The notes below the pieces were generated by a model that was not told the DNA's origin, made no database searches, and was given only the letters and a program-made list of their open reading frames with translations. Below, in pieces: positions 38,810 to 47,755 of a stretch of 64,000 nt of DNA (position 1 is the first letter of the stretch; the number at the start of each line of letters is the position of its first letter). This stretch comes from Nonomuraea sp. NEAU-A123 (GTDB lineage Bacteria; Actinomycetota; Actinomycetes; Streptosporangiales; Streptosporangiaceae), in NCBI RefSeq assembly GCF_018603905.1, contig NZ_JAHFZZ010000003.1, forward strand, positions 558,001-622,000, in the 5' to 3' direction. A program made the translations under genes and the position numbers.

Positions 38810-41088
38810 CCAGAGAGTAGAGCCCATAGGACCGCCGGGGTCAACGGCGTCTGGGTGATGCGGTCGGCGATCTCCGGCAGGGCGGCGGCGATGGCGTTGC
38901 CGATGGCCGCCGGCGGGCCGATCGTCCCCGACTCCCCGGCGCCCTTCATGCCGCCCGGCGTACGCGGCGAGGGCACCTCCAGCATCGCGACCTGGATGTC
39001 GGGGACCTCACGCGTGGTCGGCAGCAGGTACTCGGAGACCGGCTGCCCCTCCTCGGTGTAGACGATCTCCTCCGTCAGCGCCATGCCGATGCCCTGCGCG
39101 ATCCCGCCGCGGACCTGGCCCTCCACGATCGCCGGGTTGACCAGCACCCCCGAGTCGTTGACGGCCCAGTAGCCCTCCACTTCGACCGCTCCGGTCTCCG
39201 GGTCGACCGCGACCGCCGCCGCGTGCGCCCCGTAGGCGTAGGTCATGTCGGCCGGATCGTAGGAGACCCGCTCCTCCAGCCCGGGTGTGGCCCCCTCGGG
39301 CAGGTCCCAGCCGCGCCACGCCGACGTGGCGATCTCCCGCAGCGTCAGCGACGCCTGCGGATCCCCCTTGACGCGTACGGCGGAGCCGACGATCTCCAGG
39401 TCGGCCGGCGCCGCTTCGAGCCGGTGGGCGGCGAGGGCCACGATCTTCTCCCGCAGCCGGTCCCCGGCCAGGGCCAGCGCGCCGCCGCCCACCGTGAGCG
39501 AGCGGCTGGCGATCGACCCGATCGAGGAGTACGGCGTGGCCGAGGTGTCGCCCAGCACCACGCGTACCCGGTCGATCGGCACCCCCACCCGGTCCGCCGC
39601 GATCTGGGACAGCGCCGTCTCGATGCCCTGCCCGACCCCCGACACGCCCGCCGAGACGACGACCGAGGCGTCCTGCTCCATGCGTACGATCGCGGTCTCG
39701 AAGCCCCCGGCCAGCATGCCCATGGCCTTCATACCCATCGACGGGCCGAGCCCGGTGCCCTCCACGTGGCAGGAGTAGCCGACGCCGCGCCGGCGCCCGT
39801 CGTCACGGGCCGGGGGAGTGACCAGGTCGCGGAGGGTACGCAGGGCGAGGGGATAGTCGCCGGAGTCGTACGCTTGCCCGATTCGCGACGTGCAGGGAAG
39901 CTCGTCGGGTCCGAGCATGTTGCGCAGCCGCAGCTCCACCGGGTCGGCGCCGAGCCGCCTGGCCGCCTCGTCGATCAGCCGCTCCCTGGTCCAGGTGGCC
40001 TCGGGCTGGCCGAAGCCGCGGTAGGAGCCGGTCGGGGTGGTCGTCGTGACGACGGCGCGCAGCCGTACCCCGGCCCGGTCGAAGCGGTAGGGGCCGGGCA
40101 GCATGGTGGCGGTCACCGCGAACGGCGAGATGCCGACGTTGGACGGGTGGCCGCCGAGGTCGCCGACGACGTCGGCGTGCAGCGCGACGAAGCGCCCGTC
40201 CGCGTCGAGCGCCAGGCGGGCGCGGTGCATGGCGGCCCGCGCGGGCAGGGTCGAGGCGAGGCGGTCGGTGGGCGACTCCGTCCAGCTCACCGGGCGGCCC
40301 AGGCGCATGGCGGCGAGGCAGATGAGCGCCTCGTCCGGATACAGGTGCTCCTTCCCGCCGAAACCGCCGCCCGCGTCGCCGGTCACCACGCGTACCCGGT
40401 CGTGTGTGAGCCCGAGCGCGTCGGCGGCCTGCTCGCGTACGTGGTGCGGAGCCTGCGTCGAGGTATGCACGGTCAGCTCGCCGTCGGCGAAGTCGGCGAC
40501 GATCCCGCGCGGCTCCAGCGGGTACGGCGTGGCCCGGCCGAAGGTGAACGTCATCTCCACCACGTGCGCGGCCCCCGCGATGACCGCGTCGCAGTCCTGG
40601 TCGCCGAGCGTGAAGTCGGTCAGCAGGTTGCCGCCCCAATCCGGGTACAGCAGCGGGGCGTCATGGGCCAGCGCCCGCTCGATCCCGATCACCGGGGGCA
40701 GCGGTTCGTAGTCGAGGTCGATCAGGTCGGCCGCGTCCCTGGCGGCCTCCGGCGTCCGCGCGACCACCACGGCGAGCGGCTGTCCCACGTAGCGGATCGC
40801 CTCGTCGAGCGCCGGATAGGAGGCGATGGGCTGGCCGGGGCTCAGGGTCACGCAGGGCAGCCGGATCGCGGCCGCGTCGCCCGGCGTGATGACGTCGAGC
40901 ACCCCGTCGACCGTCCACGCCTCCTTGGCGCCGCAGTTCACCAGCCGTCCGTGGGCGATGGGGCTGCGGACGACGACCGCGTACGCCATCCCGGGCAGCC
41001 GGACGTTCGCGACGTATCGGGCGCGTCCGGTCAGCAGCCGGGCATCCTCGCGGCGGGGCGTCCTGGCACCCACATAACCATCAGCCAT
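38806..41088 (-). CDS. Xanthine dehydrogenase-family molybdopterin-binding subunit
   Basis: 760-aa large subunit of a molybdenum hydroxylase (CO dehydrogenase/xanthine dehydrogenase type). The family start is GARTPRREDARLLTGRARYV. Cofactor loops include GDAGGGFGGKEH and GSYRGFGQPEA, and the catalytic Glu lies in GMKGAGESGTIG. The FAD-binding and [2Fe-2S] subunits that normally accompany it are absent from both sides, so it must use partners elsewhere or work alone. It is coupled by a 4-bp overlap to the SGNH hydrolase gene. Confidence 0.92.
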   Translation of the reverse strand: MADGYVGARTPRREDARLLTGRARYVANVRLPGMAYAVVVRSPIAHGRLVNCGAKEAWTVDGVLDVITPGDAAAIRLPCVTLSPGQPIASYPALDEAIRYVGQPLAVVVARTPEAARDAADLIDLDYEPLPPVIGIERALAHDAPLLYPDWGGNLLTDFTLGDQDCDAVIAGAAHVVEMTFTFGRATPYPLEPRGIVADFADGELTVHTSTQAPHHVREQAADALGLTHDRVRVVTGDAGGGFGGKEHLYPDEALICLAAMRLGRPVSWTESPTDRLASTLPARAAMHRARLALDADGRFVALHADVVGDLGGHPSNVGISPFAVTATMLPGPYRFDRAGVRLRAVVTTTTPTGSYRGFGQPEATWTRERLIDEAARRLGADPVELRLRNMLGPDELPCTSRIGQAYDSGDYPLALRTLRDLVTPPARDDGRRRGVGYSCHVEGTGLGPSMGMKAMGMLAGGFETAIVRMEQDASVVVSAGVSGVGQGIETALSQIAADRVGVPIDRVRVVLGDTSATPYSSIGSIASRSLTVGGGALALAGDRLREKIVALAAHRLEAAPADLEIVGSAVRVKGDPQASLTLREIATSAWRGWDLPEGATPGLEERVSYDPADMTYAYGAHAAAVAVDPETGAVEVEGYWAVNDSGVLVNPAIVEGQVRGGIAQGIGMALTEEIVYTEEGQPVSEYLLPTTREVPDIQVAMLEVPSPRTPGGMKGAGESGTIGPPAAIGNAIAAALPEIADRITQTPLTPAVLWALLSG

Positions 41089-41317
41089 AGCCCGATTGTG
41101 AGCGAGGTCACGCGCCCGGTCCATCAGCATCGCAGCGCTGCCCCCAGATGGTCCGGATATGGCGCTGCTTTGACAAACGATGCGTACGGGCCCTGCTCTC
41201 ACCTTTCCGATCTGACAGGGTCGACGCGGCTGTGACCGGTCCGACGACCATGGGTCTCCGTGACGTGGCATCCCTGACCGAAAGGCAGCCGCGACCTACC
41301 TTCCGTCTAGGAGACAC

Positions 41318-43609
41318 ATGCTTGAGGTCCAGTCTCCGGTCGTCGTCCCTTCCGTGCCCGCTCGCCGATGGCGGCTGCTCCGATCTGGCCGGCTACCGGT
41401 CGCGTTCGTCGTCCTTCTGGCGGTCGTGACCCTCAACGCCTATGCGGTGCCTCTGCCCGAGATTGGAGTGTTCAGCGCCTACATCCTCCTCGGCGTGACG
41501 CTGCCCGGGATGCTGTGGTGGCGGGCCCTCTCCGGTACGCCGCGGTCGCCGGTCACCGACGTGGCGGCGGGAACGGCCCTGGGCTATGCGCTGGAAGTGC
41601 TGACCTACATCCCCGCGCGCTGGCTGGACGTGCCGCAGGCGTTCCTCGCATGGGTCGGGGTGACCTATCTGCTGTTCGCCGCGATGCCGTCATTGCGACG
41701 GCACTGGCCGGCTCGCGGCACTTCGGACAAGGTGCCGGTGGGATGGTCGTGGGCGATGGCGGGCCTGGTCGGGTTCGCGATCCTGTACGGCGCCGCCACG
41801 TTCTTCCGGGACCATGGGCTGAGCTGGCCGGGCAACGGTGCTCCGTATATCGACCTCCCCTACCACCTGGCCATGGCGGGCGACGTCAAGCATCACGTCC
41901 CGGCGATGTTCGCGAACGTGGTCGGCGAGGCGCTTCACGATCACTGGTTCGTCTACGCCGACCTGGCGGCCACCAGCTGGGCGACCGGCCTGGAGCTCCA
42001 AACGCTGCTGTTCCGGCTGTCGCCCCTGCCGATGACCGCGGTCTTCACCGTTCTCATCGTCGTGCTGGCCCACCGGCTGAGCGGCCGGTGGTGGACGGGC
42101 ATCGCGGCAGCGGTGATCACGTTCTTCGTGACCGCGCCCGACCCTTACGCCTGGACGGGCGTGATGGTGCCGAGCGTTGGCGGCGCGGGCTTGCCATGGG
42201 TGAGCCCCACGCAGGCTTTCGGCGCGCTCCTGTTCGTCCCTCTGGCGCTCCTGCTGGTCGACCTGGTGCGTCGCCCCGGCGGGCTGAACGGGCGGTGGGT
42301 GCTGGTGGTCGTGCTGATGCTCGCGGAAGTCGGGGGGAAGGCGACATTCCTTCCGCTGGCCCTGGCGGGCGTGACGCTCGTCCTCGCCGTCCACCTGCTC
42401 GTCCATCGCACGGTGCACAGGGTCGCGGCGGTGCTGATGGGTCTCTGCCTGGCGTACGTGGCCTTCGCCCAGATTGTGGTGTTCCAGGGGGAAACTAAAG
42501 GGCTGCGCTTCGCGCCCTTTCACCTCATGCGGTGGCATGAGGACAGGCTCGGCCGGGATGCCGGGCTACTCCTCCAGAGACAGGATGAATCGCCGGTTCT
42601 GCTGCTGATCGTGGTGGCGATCTACCTGGTGAGCTGGGCGGCGGTATGGGGCGGTGCCGTGGGGTTGCTGCACCGGCGGCGATGGCGGACAGATCCAGCC
42701 GTGGTGTTGCTCGCGGGCGTCGGCATGGCGGGGGTAGGCGCCGTGTGCGTGTTCGGGCATCCGGGGCTCAGCCAGGGGTACTTTCTCGGGTCGGCCGCGC
42801 CGTACTTGACGATCCTCGCCACCACGGGTCTCGCCGCCACGCTGCCCGAGAAGCGGCCATGGCCGGTGGCTCTGCCCGCATTGACGGCAGGGGCCGTCGC
42901 GATCTGGGCCATCGAGTCGTGGGTCGCCATCGCGCGGCCGCATGGCGGGAACGTCGTGATCGAGCGGGTGATCCCGTACGCGCTGCTGGCGGGGGCGGCG
43001 GCTGCCGTCGCGCTGGTGCTCGTCCTGACCGGACGGCGTGGCCTGACCTGGTGCGCAGCGCCGATCTTCGCGCTGGGATGCTGCCTGTACTCGGGATACG
43101 CGCTGCGGTTGACTCCCCTGTGGCGCATCGCGGAGGCGGCGCCGGTGATAGACCCCGAGCGGCTGCATGTCGCAGAGGGCGGGGTGACCGCGGCGCGCTG
43201 GCTGAGAGATCACTCCTCTCCTGACGATCTCGTCGCGGCCAACGCGCACTGCCGCAGGCCGGCGGGCAGGTGCGACAACCGGCACTTCTGGATCTCCGCG
43301 TACGCCGAACGCAGGATCCTCGTCGAGGGCTGGGGATACATCAATGGCGCGAACAGCCGGGCAGCCCTGATAGGCCGGCCCACCATGGGCACCATCGAGT
43401 TTCGAGACCCGAAACGGCTGGCGGACAACGACGCCGCCTTCCTCCAGCCCACCACGGAGACGGTCGGTGGGCTGCGAGACACGTATGGGGTCCGCTGGCT
43501 GTTCGTCGACGACAGATATCCTGCTCTGACGTCTGAACTAGGCCGATTCGCCGCCTTGAGGTTCCGAGCGGGGCACTGCTGGGTCTACGAGGTCACGTCG
43601 TCCGAATGA
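41318..43609 (+). CDS. Large polytopic membrane protein, GT-C-like
   Basis: 763 aa with about 13 predicted membrane helices in residues 1-590, then a soluble C-terminal domain (about 600-763: AARWLRDHSSPDDLVAANAH, RILVEGWGYINGAN, YGVRWLFVDDRYPAL). The architecture resembles GT-C lipid-linked-sugar glycosyltransferases or related uncharacterised actinobacterial membrane proteins. A loop between the early helices (LPYHLAMAGDVKHHVP) is Asp/His-rich. It stands alone, divergent from the molybdopterin gene. Catalytic role not proven. Confidence 0.6.
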   Translation: MLEVQSPVVVPSVPARRWRLLRSGRLPVAFVVLLAVVTLNAYAVPLPEIGVFSAYILLGVTLPGMLWWRALSGTPRSPVTDVAAGTALGYALEVLTYIPARWLDVPQAFLAWVGVTYLLFAAMPSLRRHWPARGTSDKVPVGWSWAMAGLVGFAILYGAATFFRDHGLSWPGNGAPYIDLPYHLAMAGDVKHHVPAMFANVVGEALHDHWFVYADLAATSWATGLELQTLLFRLSPLPMTAVFTVLIVVLAHRLSGRWWTGIAAAVITFFVTAPDPYAWTGVMVPSVGGAGLPWVSPTQAFGALLFVPLALLLVDLVRRPGGLNGRWVLVVVLMLAEVGGKATFLPLALAGVTLVLAVHLLVHRTVHRVAAVLMGLCLAYVAFAQIVVFQGETKGLRFAPFHLMRWHEDRLGRDAGLLLQRQDESPVLLLIVVAIYLVSWAAVWGGAVGLLHRRRWRTDPAVVLLAGVGMAGVGAVCVFGHPGLSQGYFLGSAAPYLTILATTGLAATLPEKRPWPVALPALTAGAVAIWAIESWVAIARPHGGNVVIERVIPYALLAGAAAAVALVLVLTGRRGLTWCAAPIFALGCCLYSGYALRLTPLWRIAEAAPVIDPERLHVAEGGVTAARWLRDHSSPDDLVAANAHCRRPAGRCDNRHFWISAYAERRILVEGWGYINGANSRAALIGRPTMGTIEFRDPKRLADNDAAFLQPTTETVGGLRDTYGVRWLFVDDRYPALTSELGRFAALRFRAGHCWVYEVTSSE

Positions 43610-43611
43610 GT

Positions 43612-43905
43612 TCACAGCGGGTCCGCCGCATCCCAGACGGCCTCGAAGGAGGCCCCGGTGATCTCGGTCAGGTCCCAGATCTCCACCGCCTGCTCGGTGA
43701 GGAAGCCGTGCTCGTCGTGCAGGTGGCGCCACCAGTAGCGGTGGGCGGTGCGGTCCGGGCCGATCTCGACCTGCCGGACCGCCCAATGCTCGCCGTCGCC
43801 CTCGACGGTTTCGAACAGCCAGATGCCACCGCGCTCGTCGTCGCCGCGCCAGTGGTGGCGCGGCAGGTCCGACTCGGTGAGCTGCTTGATCAGGTCGGGA
43901 AGCAC
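43612..43905 (-). CDS. Small hypothetical protein
   Basis: 97 aa, Trp- and acidic-rich: LPRHHWRGDDERGGIWLFET, HWAVRQVEIGPDRTAHRYWW, WDLTEITGASFEAVWDAAD. It looks like a small beta-rich domain. Family not recognised. It is convergent with the membrane protein gene, 2 bp apart. Confidence 0.6.
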   Translation of the reverse strand: MLPDLIKQLTESDLPRHHWRGDDERGGIWLFETVEGDGEHWAVRQVEIGPDRTAHRYWWRHLHDEHGFLTEQAVEIWDLTEITGASFEAVWDAADPL

Positions 43906-43962
43906 GGCTCCACTCTAGGTTGATCGCGAGCCGCCCTGGGTAGCCGGTGGTCATGAGGCGCT

Positions 43963-44457
43963 GTGCAGACGTTCCTGCCTTATCCGGACTTCGCGCGTAC
44001 GGCGGCGGTCCTCGACCCGCTGCGGCTGGGTAAGCAGCGGGTCGAGGCCCTGCAGATCCTGCGTGCCCTCACGATCCCCGGCTACGGCTGGCGGCACCAC
44101 CCGGCGGTGCGCATGTGGGCGGGCTACGAGGAGGCCCTGGTGCGTTACGGGCTCGACGTGTGCGGCCGGTGGTGCGCCATCGGCCGTGCCGACACCTGTG
44201 CCGGCACCCTGGCGAGGGAGTTCGCCGAACACTGCGGCGGCACCGCCGTCCGCTGCCAGGCACGCCTGGAGGCGGACGGCGAGCTGCCGCCGTGGCTGGG
44301 TGACGCCGGCTTCCATCTCAGCCACCGCTCCGCCCTGCTGCGCAAGGCGCCCGGCTTCTACCGGCCGCTGTTCGGCGACGAGCCCGACGACCTGGCCTAC
44401 GTCTGGCCCGTCTCCGGGCGGCCGCCCGCGTGCCTGCCCGGCCGGGAGTTCAGCTGA
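43963..44457 (+). CDS. MSMEG_6728-family / pyrimidine dimer DNA glycosylase-like protein
   Basis: 164 aa. The start MQTFLPYPDFARTAAVLDPL, then RLGKQRVEALQILRAL and GYGWRHHPAVRMWAGYEEAL, are typical of the Pyr_excise/MSMEG_6728 family, distantly like T4 endonuclease V. The start is GTG 43963. A role in DNA damage repair is inferred from the family only. The last 8 bp overlap the convergent Dyp peroxidase gene. Confidence 0.8.
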   Translation: MQTFLPYPDFARTAAVLDPLRLGKQRVEALQILRALTIPGYGWRHHPAVRMWAGYEEALVRYGLDVCGRWCAIGRADTCAGTLAREFAEHCGGTAVRCQARLEADGELPPWLGDAGFHLSHRSALLRKAPGFYRPLFGDEPDDLAYVWPVSGRPPACLPGREFS

Positions 44458-45544
44458 GCAGGCTGTCTCCGATCCAGCCCTCGGGTGTACAGCCTGGCGG
44501 GATGGCGAAGACGGCCGAGCCGATCGGCGTGACCCACTCGTTCAGCAGGTCGCCCTTGCCCAGGTTCCGCTGGATGGGGACGAACTGCCGGTCGATGTCC
44601 GCCTGGTAGGAGGCGAACAGCAGCCCGGAGTCCGACTTGCCGTCCGGAGTGAGACCTTCGTCGTAGTTGTAGGGACGGCGCAGGATGCGCAGCCCGGGAT
44701 CCGTGACGTGGGCCCGCCGGATGTGGGCGTACTCGGAGATGATCGGGAAGCCGAGCCGGTTCACCTGGCTGTAGTCCGGCTCGTCGCGTTCGGCCCGGCC
44801 GGTCAGCGGGGCGCCCGTGTCGAGGCGGCGGCCGATCGTGAACTCCCTGGCCACCCGGTCGGCGGCGTCCCATGACTCCAGCTTCATACGGATGCGGCGC
44901 AGCACCAGGGTGGTGCCGCCGCGAGCGGGTCCCTGGCCGATCCATACGGCCCGGTCCAGGTCGGCGGGCTGAATCGTGCCGTCGACCTGGCCCATCAGAT
45001 TGCGCCGGGTCGCGCTCTGGAAGCCGCGCTGGACCCAGCGGACCTTGGCGAACGAGCGGGCGTCCTTGACGATCACCCGGAGCGCGTGGGCGACGGTGAC
45101 GCTGTCATCCGCGCAGATCTGCACCAGCAGGTCGCCGCCGCTCCACCGCTTCTCCAGCTTGTCGACCGTGAACGACGGCAGCGGAGCCACCGGCGACTCC
45201 GCCTTCGCCGCCGCGAACAGCCCCGGGCCGAAGCCGAACGTGATCGTCAGCCGGGCGGCCGTCATCGCCAGCTCCGGCTCGGTGTCGGCGAGCGCGGGCC
45301 GCCCCTGGGTAAGGCGGCGCGCGTCGTCGGTCAGCAACTGGAGGAGCCGGACGATGGCTTCCTTGTGAGTGTCCGGCAGCAGGTCGAGGCCGACGAAGAC
45401 GGCGTACGCCTGCGGCGGCGTCGCGATCCCGGCCTGGTGGATCCCGTGGAAGGGCTCGACGGCGGTGGCGTGCGCGGGGGTCGCGGTCAGGGCGCCGACA
45501 GCCGTCAGAGCGCCTCCGGCGATGAGACCCCGGCGGCTGATCAC
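44450..45544 (-). CDS. Dyp-type peroxidase, Tat-exported
   Basis: 364-aa haem peroxidase of the EfeB/DyP group. It begins with a twin-arginine signal (ISRRGLIAGGALTAVGAL, cut near AHA-TA). The distal-site motif here is MGQVDGTIQP (families usually have GFxDG), with a later acidic/Arg region (RRPYNYDEGLTPDGKSDSGL and then FASYQADIDRQFVPIQR). The GTG start overlaps the PCuAC stop (GTGA). Grouped with a copper chaperone, it probably acts in copper- or iron-linked redox at the cell surface. Confidence 0.9.
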   Translation of the reverse strand: MISRRGLIAGGALTAVGALTATPAHATAVEPFHGIHQAGIATPPQAYAVFVGLDLLPDTHKEAIVRLLQLLTDDARRLTQGRPALADTEPELAMTAARLTITFGFGPGLFAAAKAESPVAPLPSFTVDKLEKRWSGGDLLVQICADDSVTVAHALRVIVKDARSFAKVRWVQRGFQSATRRNLMGQVDGTIQPADLDRAVWIGQGPARGGTTLVLRRIRMKLESWDAADRVAREFTIGRRLDTGAPLTGRAERDEPDYSQVNRLGFPIISEYAHIRRAHVTDPGLRILRRPYNYDEGLTPDGKSDSGLLFASYQADIDRQFVPIQRNLGKGDLLNEWVTPIGSAVFAIPPGCTPEGWIGDSLLS

Positions 45545-46068
45545 TTGTGCCCCATGCCGGGCTGGTAGTCCTCCTTGCCGCCGGCGAAGTCCTTGCCGAT
45601 CGCGGTGAACTCCAGCGGCTCGCCGCCCTTGACGGTGAGCGTGAACGGGATCCGGGCGCCCGGCAGCACTTCCTGGGCGACGCCCATCAGCATGATGTGG
45701 TCGCCGCCGGGCCGCAGCTCGTGCGTGCCGTGCGCGGGGATGACGAAGCCGCCCTCCTTGGGCCGCATGATCATCTTGCCGCCGGACTCCACGACCTCGT
45801 GCAGCTCGATCTTCGGGGACACCGGCGAGGCGCCGGAGACGATCGTCACCTCGGCATCGGTGTTGTTGACCAGCGTGCCGAAGGCGGCGCTCATCCCCTT
45901 CTTGGCGGTCTTCACCCAGGGATCGGTGATGGTCAGCGCCGGGGCGGGGGACTGCTTGGCCACGACGGCGGGGGACTGCTTGGCCGGGGCGGCGGCGACC
46001 TGCTGGGAGCCGCAGCCCGCGAGCGCGACGACGGTGGCGGCGAGCAGCAGGGCATGGCGAGAGAACAT
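45541..46068 (-). CDS. Copper chaperone PCuAC lipoprotein
   Basis: 175 aa. The lipoprotein signal ends in the lipobox LAGC (Cys19). After a Pro/Ala/Lys linker comes the PCuAC fold with the copper ligand pattern H-x10-M (ELHEVVESGGKMIMRP), followed by H-x-M (GDHIMLMG). It delivers Cu(I) to extracytoplasmic enzymes such as cytochrome oxidase. It is coupled to the Dyp peroxidase and preceded by a membrane protein gene. Confidence 0.93.
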   Translation of the reverse strand: MFSRHALLLAATVVALAGCGSQQVAAAPAKQSPAVVAKQSPAPALTITDPWVKTAKKGMSAAFGTLVNNTDAEVTIVSGASPVSPKIELHEVVESGGKMIMRPKEGGFVIPAHGTHELRPGGDHIMLMGVAQEVLPGARIPFTLTVKGGEPLEFTAIGKDFAGGKEDYQPGMGHK

Positions 46069-46140
46069 GGGAAAGGCCTTTCTCCACCCGGTACGGCACG
46101 CGAAAGCGCGCCCCGCCGGGCGTGGTCGTCGAAACGGGGG

Positions 46141-46683
46141 TCAGGTGGTTTCGACGACCATCGGCGGACCCCGCCCGGAGACCACGTGCCGCAGCACGGC
46201 CGAGCGGAAGACCGGCGGTTCCGTCGTACACGGAGCGGCGAACGGTACCCGGACCACGGACGGCAGCATGATCAGCAGCCGTACGGCCAGGCGGCGCAGC
46301 AGACCCCAGAGCACGGCCTCGCCGCGCGCCAGCCACAGGGCGGTCAGCCCGATGGCCCAGCCGTGCGCGACCAGCATGCCGAGACCCGGCACCAGGCCCG
46401 AGTGGAGGTGGCCCATCGCCGCGATCGGCGAGGCGGTGTGGGCCAGCGAGAACAGCAGGTGCAGGACCACCTGGAGGCCGCCGAGCAGCGGCAGGATCGT
46501 GCCCACCGTCCGCTCGCGCCCCGACAGCGGGAACGCCGCCGATAACGACAGCCCCAGCGCGGCGCCCATGGCCGGAGCTCCGACCGTGCCGCCACCGAAC
46601 GCGTGCGCCGCCACACCCAGCCCGAGGCACACCACGGCGAACACCGAGGTGCGGGCGAGGCGGAAAGGCAGGCCGGGGGTCAC
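46141..46683 (-). CDS. Small membrane protein of the copper operon
   Basis: 180 aa with about five hydrophobic segments (FAVVCLGLGVAAHAFGGG; LGLSLSAAFPL; LPLLGGLQVVLHLLFSLAHT; GLGMLVAHGWAIGLTALWLA) and a short C-terminal tail with one Cys. His residues occur around the helices (AHTASPIAAMGHLHSG). It is first in the operon with PCuAC and Dyp, suggesting copper handling. No firm family name. Confidence 0.7.
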   Translation of the reverse strand: MTPGLPFRLARTSVFAVVCLGLGVAAHAFGGGTVGAPAMGAALGLSLSAAFPLSGRERTVGTILPLLGGLQVVLHLLFSLAHTASPIAAMGHLHSGLVPGLGMLVAHGWAIGLTALWLARGEAVLWGLLRRLAVRLLIMLPSVVRVPFAAPCTTEPPVFRSAVLRHVVSGRGPPMVVETT

Positions 46684-46731
46684 AGTGCCGTCATCATGCC
46701 ACGGCCATCGGCCGCTCCGCGATCAAGCATC

Positions 46732-46776
46732 GGAGTGAATACTCACTCCGGTATTGACGGAGTGAGCACTCACTCC
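46732..46776. promoter_or_regulatory. Two matching TetR operators
   Basis: GGAGTGA-ATAC-TCACTCC (46732-46749) and GGAGTGA-GCAC-TCACTCC (46759-46776) share perfect 7-bp arms and are centred 27 bp apart. The second ends 5 bp before the TetR start. They lie in the gap to the divergent copper operon, so both directions may be controlled. Confidence 0.85.
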
Positions 46777-46781
46777 GTACC

Positions 46782-47384
46782 ATGGTCCGCATGAGTGAGA
46801 AACCCGTCCGGCGCAGGGCGCCGGGAATGAGCCCCGAGGAGCGCCGCGCGATGATCGTCGCCGCCGCCCTCCCCCTGGTGGCCGAGTTCGGCACCGCGGT
46901 CACCACCAGCCAGATCGCCAGAGCGGCGGGCATCGGTGAGGCCACCATCTTCCGCGTGTTCGCCGACAAGGACGAGCTGCTCGACGCCTGCATGGTCGAG
47001 GCGATGCGGCCCGACCACGCCGTCACGGAGATCGCCTCCATCCCGCTCGACCAGCCGCTGGCCGAGCGGCTCGCCGACGCGGCGGACGCGCTCTCCGCCC
47101 ACCTGGCGCGCATGGGCACCGTGGCCGGAGTCCTGCACTCCACCGGTCACCGGCGCGGCGAGCCGGGCGTCCGTCCGCAGCCGGGCAGCCGCGAGGCGTC
47201 CATGCAGCTGATCGGCGACGCGATCGCCGACCTGCTCGAACCGGACCAGGCGCTGCTGCGGCTGCCCGCCGAGAAGGTGAGCAAGGTCTTCCTGGGCCTG
47301 CTGTTCGTCCGGTCGGCCGTTCTGCCCACGAGCGAGCTCGTCGAGGTGTTCCTGCACGGAGCCATCAAGGAGGAGTTGGCGTGA
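46782..47384 (+). CDS. TetR-family transcriptional regulator
   Basis: 200 aa. The N-terminal HTH (about 20-65: FGTAVTTSQIARAAGIGEAT, IFRVFADKDELLDACMVEAM) is followed by a helical ligand domain. A second ATG at 46791 is possible. Two near-identical palindromes lie just upstream. The stop overlaps the start of the VOC gene (GTGA), making a two-gene operon. Confidence 0.92.
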   Translation: MVRMSEKPVRRRAPGMSPEERRAMIVAAALPLVAEFGTAVTTSQIARAAGIGEATIFRVFADKDELLDACMVEAMRPDHAVTEIASIPLDQPLAERLADAADALSAHLARMGTVAGVLHSTGHRRGEPGVRPQPGSREASMQLIGDAIADLLEPDQALLRLPAEKVSKVFLGLLFVRSAVLPTSELVEVFLHGAIKEELA

Positions 47385-47755
47385 CTGTTTCCCTCAACCA
47401 CACGATCGTTCCCGCGGCCGACAACAACCGGGAGGCCGACTTCTTCGCCGAGATCATGGGGCTGGAGCGCCTGCCGCCCATGGGGGCTCGCGGGCACTTC
47501 GCCCCTGTGCGGGTCGGCGAGCACCTCACGTTCGACTACATGGCCGTCGAGAATGCCGAGGGGCATCACTTCGGCTTCGACGTCGATCCCGCCACGTTCG
47601 ATGCGATCCTGGCCCGCATCCAGGAGCGCGGCGTGCCGTACGGGAACCATCCCGCGACCCCCGACAACGGGCGGATCGACCACCCGCTCTGCCCGCGTGG
47701 GCTGTTCTTCACCGACGCGGTCGGCAACCTCTACGAGATCATGTCGCCCGAATGA
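47381..47755 (+). CDS. VOC-family (glyoxalase-like) protein
   Basis: 124-aa single VOC module: SLNHTIVPAADNNREADFFA, then GEHLTFDYMAV, HHFGFDVDPATFDAILARIQ, and FFTDAVGNLYEIMSP. The metal-ligand positions His (LNHT), His in HHFGF and Glu (YEIM) are present, so a metal site is likely. It may act on the signal sensed by the coupled TetR regulator. The 3' end overlaps the convergent amidase gene by 17 bp. Confidence 0.88.
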   Translation: MTVSLNHTIVPAADNNREADFFAEIMGLERLPPMGARGHFAPVRVGEHLTFDYMAVENAEGHHFGFDVDPATFDAILARIQERGVPYGNHPATPDNGRIDHPLCPRGLFFTDAVGNLYEIMSPE

